Of a stretch of DNA of 25,138 nt, positions 22,606-25,138 are shown one piece after another. The DNA comes from Deinococcus aestuarii. Its GTDB lineage: Bacteria; Deinococcota; Deinococci; Deinococcales; Deinococcaceae. The translations under genes and the position numbers were made by a program. The notes beneath the pieces were generated by a model. That model saw only the letters and a program-made list of their open reading frames with translations. It was not told where the DNA came from and ran no database searches. The stretch covers positions 1-25,138 of the forward strand of contig NZ_JAHKSN010000036.1 in assembly GCF_018863415.1 (NCBI RefSeq). Reading direction: 5' to 3'. Every line of letters begins with the position of its first letter. Within the stretch, counting starts at the first letter, position 1.

Positions 22606-23262
22606 TCAGGCCCGCTTCAGGGCCGTTGCCCGCGCCAAGAGCGCCCGGGCTCGCCGACGGCCGTCGAAGGACCCGACACCGAGGAAGCTCCCCAGGGCGA
22701 GGCTGAAGGGCACGACCAGCAGGGGCAGCGTCCATGCGCCCGTGACCTTCTGCACCCCGGCATAGGTTCCCAGCAGCAGGGCGCCCAGGCCGACGATGCC
22801 TCCGACACGCGCGGGTCCCAGCAGGGTGTTCGCGTAACGGTCGACGGCCTCGAGCTGGGCATCGTACTCGGCCAGGACGTACTCCAATGCTCTGAGGTCG
22901 AAGACCTGCAATCGCTGGGCGACCAGCGCCTCGCGGGCGCTCCGCTCCACCAGCGCCGTGTGCGCCTCGGGGTCAGCGGTGCTGGTCAGGCGCTGGTACT
23001 CCACGCGGTAGGCGACCAGCCGCGCGAGGAAGAGCCCCAGCACCGCGACGCCCACCGACACCACGGTGTGGTCCGGGGCCTCGACATTCACGAGGATGTA
23101 GGCGGTGGCTGTAGTCAGGAGCAAGGCGACGTCCAATAGCAGGGGTACGCTCGCCGTGAGGCGCCAGAAGGGGTGGCGCTGGCGGCCGCGCAGCAAGGGT
23201 GGGCGTGAGGGTTTCAGGAGGGCGTGAATGTCGCGCACCTGCGTGAAGATGTCCATGGACAC
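22606..23262 (-). CDS. four-helix membrane protein of unknown function
   Basis: This 218-aa protein has four clear hydrophobic segments: about 36-59 (ASVPLLLDVALLLTTATAYI), 66-86, 153-172 and 177-197. They are arranged as two hairpins around a soluble, charged helical loop (about 88-148) that could form a coiled coil. The N-terminus (1-33) and the basic C-terminus (RRRARALLARATALKRA) would face the cytoplasm. The start is GTG 23262, or ATG 23256. A TANNNT box lies six bases before GTG, which favours a leaderless GTG start. It heads a two-gene unit with the SEC-C nuclease. Membrane protein plus nuclease pairs occur in abortive-infection systems, so a defence role is plausible but not shown. 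Confidence 0.75.
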   Translation of the reverse strand: MSMDIFTQVRDIHALLKPSRPPLLRGRQRHPFWRLTASVPLLLDVALLLTTATAYILVNVEAPDHTVVSVGVAVLGLFLARLVAYRVEYQRLTSTADPEAHTALVERSAREALVAQRLQVFDLRALEYVLAEYDAQLEAVDRYANTLLGPARVGGIVGLGALLLGTYAGVQKVTGAWTLPLLVVPFSLALGSFLGVGSFDGRRRARALLARATALKRA

Positions 23263-23268
23263 GTCAGA

Positions 23269-23274
23269 ACCCTA
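23269..23274 (-). promoter_or_regulatory. leaderless-type -10 box for the membrane protein/nuclease unit
   Basis: On the minus strand TAGGGT (TANNNT) is followed by six bases and then GTG 23262. This is the spacing expected for leaderless transcripts in Deinococcus-like bacteria. No clear -35 and no Shine-Dalgarno are present. Confidence 0.45.
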
Positions 23275-23681
23275 CCCGAGGAGGGATCACACCGCCCTAT
23301 CTGCGGCCAAGCACAGGTGCTGGGGCAGGTGAGCTACAGCCCGTCCCTCGAGGTCGGTGGGCTTGCTCGGGGCGAGGGAGGATCCGACCCTGGCCGAACG
23401 TCCCCGAACACCAAGGGGAGTCAGTGCTCGAGGACGTGGCCGTAGGGCACGTCCTCCGTCCCGCACTCCGGGCACTCCAACTCGGTCATCCTCTGCAGCA
23501 GCACGTTCGCCAGCGGCGCCTTTCCCGCGCAAGACCACGACCGACCCGAAAGACAGAAGGAACAAGCAGGCGGTGGCATGGGCGGTTCTGGACAGCTTAG
23601 GTTGATGCCTCGCCCCAGGCTGGCCCAGTTCTTCCGCACCAGCACCACACGAACGCACAACTGTTTCCCCCGGAGGTCCAC
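23275..23681. other. intergenic stretch with one zinc-ribbon-like peptide remnant
   Basis: About 400 bases lie between the divergent membrane protein and the 197-aa protein. Open frames cross it on both strands but have unlikely compositions. The one readable piece is on the minus strand at 23421-23489 (listed separately). CCGGAGG at 23670-23676 is the ribosome site of the next gene. No good promoter for that gene is seen. Confidence 0.4.
23421..23489 (-). pseudogene. zinc-ribbon-like 22-aa peptide or gene remnant
   Basis: ATG 23489 opens MTELECPECGTEDVPYGHVL and ends two residues later. C-P-E-C-G looks like half a zinc ribbon, and the preceding codons (KAPLANVLLQR) also read like coding sequence. 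It may be the tail of a decayed gene or a real small protein. An AGAGG directly before the ATG is a weak ribosome site. Confidence 0.3.
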
Positions 23682-24275
23682 ATGATAGCCAGCGGCAGCA
23701 TCCCGTCCCTGAACGCCCGTCCGGTCCTGGAGAGGCTGCAACACCTCATCGATCTGGTCGAGGGCAGCAGCATTCTGAACGTCACGGCCGTAACGGTCGA
23801 CCTGCTGACCACCACAGGCCGGTCCATGGGTGCCGGCACGCCAGAGCTTCAGGTGCTCGCCATCCCCAGGGACCTCCCAGGCGGCGAGCTGGTCTGTGCG
23901 GACACCCAGCGCCTGACCTTCACCCTGAAGCGCTCGACTGCCTTCCCGAATCCGGCGGACACCGACGGGCAGCTTCAGCAGGCCGCGGAGGTCATCACCG
24001 CTGGGCTGCGTGCCCTGGCGCCTCTCCGGGATGAGTTCACGACCACCGCGAGGATGGAGTTCCAGTTCGAGCTCACCGACGAGGGAAAGTTCGACTTCTT
24101 CATCCGGCCCGGGGCCAGGGCGCTGGATGCTCATCGCCTCACCCTGGCGGTGAAATTCAGGTCTCAGCCGACCACGCCCCCTGACGGTCGTGGGCCTGAT
24201 TCGGCTGGAGACCCTACCAGAGCGGAAACCCAGGGGCGAGCCGCCAACATCGTTCGCAGGTACAGCCGGCGCTGA
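23682..24275 (+). CDS. unknown 197-aa protein
   Basis: ATG 23682 follows GGAGG at ideal spacing, which fixes the start. The N-terminus is a helix (ARPVLERLQHLIDLVEGSS) leading to strands. Residues about 95-165 resemble a two-layer fold with a helix (QLQQAAEVITAGLRALAPL) and a strand pair, ARMEFQFELTDEGKFDFFIR and AHRLTLAVKFRS. The last 30 residues are polar and probably disordered. The end resembles small trypsin-co-occurring-type domains, but the similarity is too loose to name it. No partner gene is seen; the next stretch is non-coding. Confidence 0.65.
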   Translation: MIASGSIPSLNARPVLERLQHLIDLVEGSSILNVTAVTVDLLTTTGRSMGAGTPELQVLAIPRDLPGGELVCADTQRLTFTLKRSTAFPNPADTDGQLQQAAEVITAGLRALAPLRDEFTTTARMEFQFELTDEGKFDFFIRPGARALDAHRLTLAVKFRSQPTTPPDGRGPDSAGDPTRAETQGRAANIVRRYSRR

Positions 24276-24987
24276 GCTGGGTCCACCGCCGCACGCTGCG
24301 CCGCGCCATGTCCGCCCAGACCGGGGCGTGGGTGGAGTGTCCGCCACTCACCGCCGCACACCATGCGCCGCCGGCACGCGCCGGGGGTACCGCGCCCGCC
24401 GGCCTGGCCGGCCGCCCGGAGGGCGTCATTCGTGGGTCCGGGAGGCGCCGCCACGCCCTGTCCGCCGCGGCCTGCCCCCGGCACCATGGGCGGGAGAGAT
24501 GACCCGCGCCGGGGCCCGGCGCGACGTGGCCCGGGGGCCGCTCGCCCGGCAGGGAGGCTGCCGCCAGTGCGCCGCCCTAGAGCCACCCACGTGGTCCTGC
24601 ACCTGCTTGACTCCTCCTTAGGGGTGTATGCGGAGGTGCCTGCACGTTCCCTTCCCGCCCTGTGGGCGCTGCGGGCGGCTCTTGCACGCTGAGGCAGAAC
24701 GTAGCCTGATTGACATTTCATGGGGTAGGTGTGCACGCGGTGTGAGCAGCCCCAGCGCTCTCATGGTGGCGAGGCGGCGGGAGGGAAGAGGCGCACCTGG
24801 CGCGGGCTGGTTGTGTGGTGCATGAAGGCAGCCAACTTCAACTGTCCTGAACTTCCCTGCTGGCGCTCACCCTCTACCACCACGCTCTCAGCCCCTGCCG
24901 CCCTGCTCGTGTGCCCCTCGCTCCCTGCGCCTGCCCGAGCGCAGCTCGGGCGCCGACGACGCGAGCGGCCAGTGCCTGTTCCAGGGC
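24276..24987. other. about 0.7 kb without a convincing gene
   Basis: Several frames stay open because of the GC content, but they are rich in Arg/Pro/Ala/Gly with no ribosome sites. The best coding-like piece is on the plus strand before the TGA at 24690-24692 (VVLHLLDSSLGVYAEVPARS and on). It may be the tail of a decayed gene. On the minus strand TAAGGAGGAG at about 24613-24624 is a strong Shine-Dalgarno-like sequence without a credible gene behind it. GCCGGCCTGGCCGGC near 24398 is a palindrome. Confidence 0.4.
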
Positions 24988-25023
24988 GGCGGCCATCTCG
25001 CGCCCAGGCGCGAGATGGCCGCC
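24988..25023. repeat. perfect 16-bp inverted repeat abutting the tandem array
   Basis: GGCGGCCATCTCGCGC (24988-25003), loop CCAG (25004-25007) and GCGCGAGATGGCCGCC (25008-25023) pair perfectly. The right arm runs directly into the 13-bp tandem repeat. It may be a terminator, a mobile-element end or an assembly fold-back; the sequence alone does not decide. Confidence 0.7.
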
Positions 25024-25138
25024 CAGCACCGCCGCCCAGCACCGCCGCCCAGCACCGCCGCCCAGCACCGCCGCCCAGCACCGCCGCCCAGCACCGCCGC
25101 CCAGCACCGCCGCCCAGCACCGCCGCCCAGCACCGCCG
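25021..25138 (+). repeat. 13-bp tandem repeat, about nine copies, running off the window
   Basis: The unit GCCCAGCACCGCC repeats without spacers from 25021 to the last base, about nine exact copies. The period of 13 is not a multiple of three, so any open frame across it cycles through three reading frames, giving a 13-residue protein repeat. The array is probably not coding. It may be longer in the genome, and the sequence probably stops here because the repeat broke assembly. Confidence 0.9.

Noticed and set aside
20383..23139. Open frame of about 918 codons on the plus strand
   Set aside because: It is antisense to the SEC-C nuclease and membrane protein genes, both of which show clear motifs. 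Its composition is that of a mirror frame.
24164..24736. Minus-strand frame of 190 codons in the right-hand gap
   Set aside because: Its composition is Arg/Gly/Ala/Pro-rich with no motif or ribosome site, and it opposes the end of the 197-aa gene.
24710..24740. TTGACA promoter box on the plus strand
   Set aside because: No -10 hexamer at 16-18 bases and no gene downstream.
25021..25138. CRISPR array
   Set aside because: The 13-bp units are directly adjacent with no unique spacers, and there are no cas genes.
1..25138. tRNA or rRNA genes, including an integration-target tRNA beside the integrase
   Set aside because: No cloverleaf with a GTTC loop or rRNA-like stretch was noticed on either strand. 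A dedicated tRNA search would settle it.

Overview
The window is very GC-rich, and its genes are packed with 4-base ATGA/GTGA stop-start overlaps. Several genes appear to start leaderless just behind a TANNNT box (before positions 7858 and 23262), a habit common in Deinococcus. A Deinococcus accessory replicon or integrated element is my best guess for the host. This rests on style only; no ribosomal or housekeeping marker is present. The left edge falls inside a transposase and the right edge inside a 13-bp tandem repeat, so both edges look like contig ends.

Left part (1-3526): the 3' end of an IS5-type insertion sequence, then a mobility module. A tyrosine integrase and an XRE/S24-like repressor run leftward. 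A small excisionase-like HTH protein and an HUH (Y1) replication initiator run rightward. This int-repressor-xis-rep set resembles the core of replicating integrative elements (AICE-like).

Middle left (3890-7775): one rightward operon of seven genes. A TnpB-like RuvC nuclease is translationally coupled to an NrS-1-type primase-polymerase. A degenerate JAB/MPN-like protein, a small protein, two tandem paralogs of an unknown family and another small protein follow. No transposase or IS ends flank the TnpB-like gene.

Middle (7858-14224): a five-gene rightward restriction-modification operon. It holds a D12-class adenine methylase, an NPPW adenine methylase with a probable target-recognition region, an unknown 196-aa protein, a short McrB-like AAA+ motor and a McrC-like PD-(D/E)xK nuclease. 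A 71-aa orphan and an 18-bp UUCG-loop hairpin terminator close this side.

Right (14570-19915, leftward): a three-gene operon with a pseudokinase-SF1 helicase fusion, a winged-helix protein with a degenerate PLD-like end, and a zinc-knuckle protein of unknown family. The helicase reading frame lacks any standard start codon upstream of its kinase-like region, and an AUC start behind a strong Shine-Dalgarno is proposed. Next (20212-23262, leftward) is a two-gene unit: a four-helix membrane protein and a 787-aa PD-(D/E)xK nuclease with a C-terminal SEC-C zinc motif. A 197-aa rightward protein of unknown function follows, then about 0.8 kb without a convincing gene.

Taken together, the window reads as a mobile element carrying a mobility/replication module plus a defence island. 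The most likely under-described pieces are the TnpB/primase-polymerase operon, the double-m6A-methylase McrBC system, and the pseudokinase-helicase operon.
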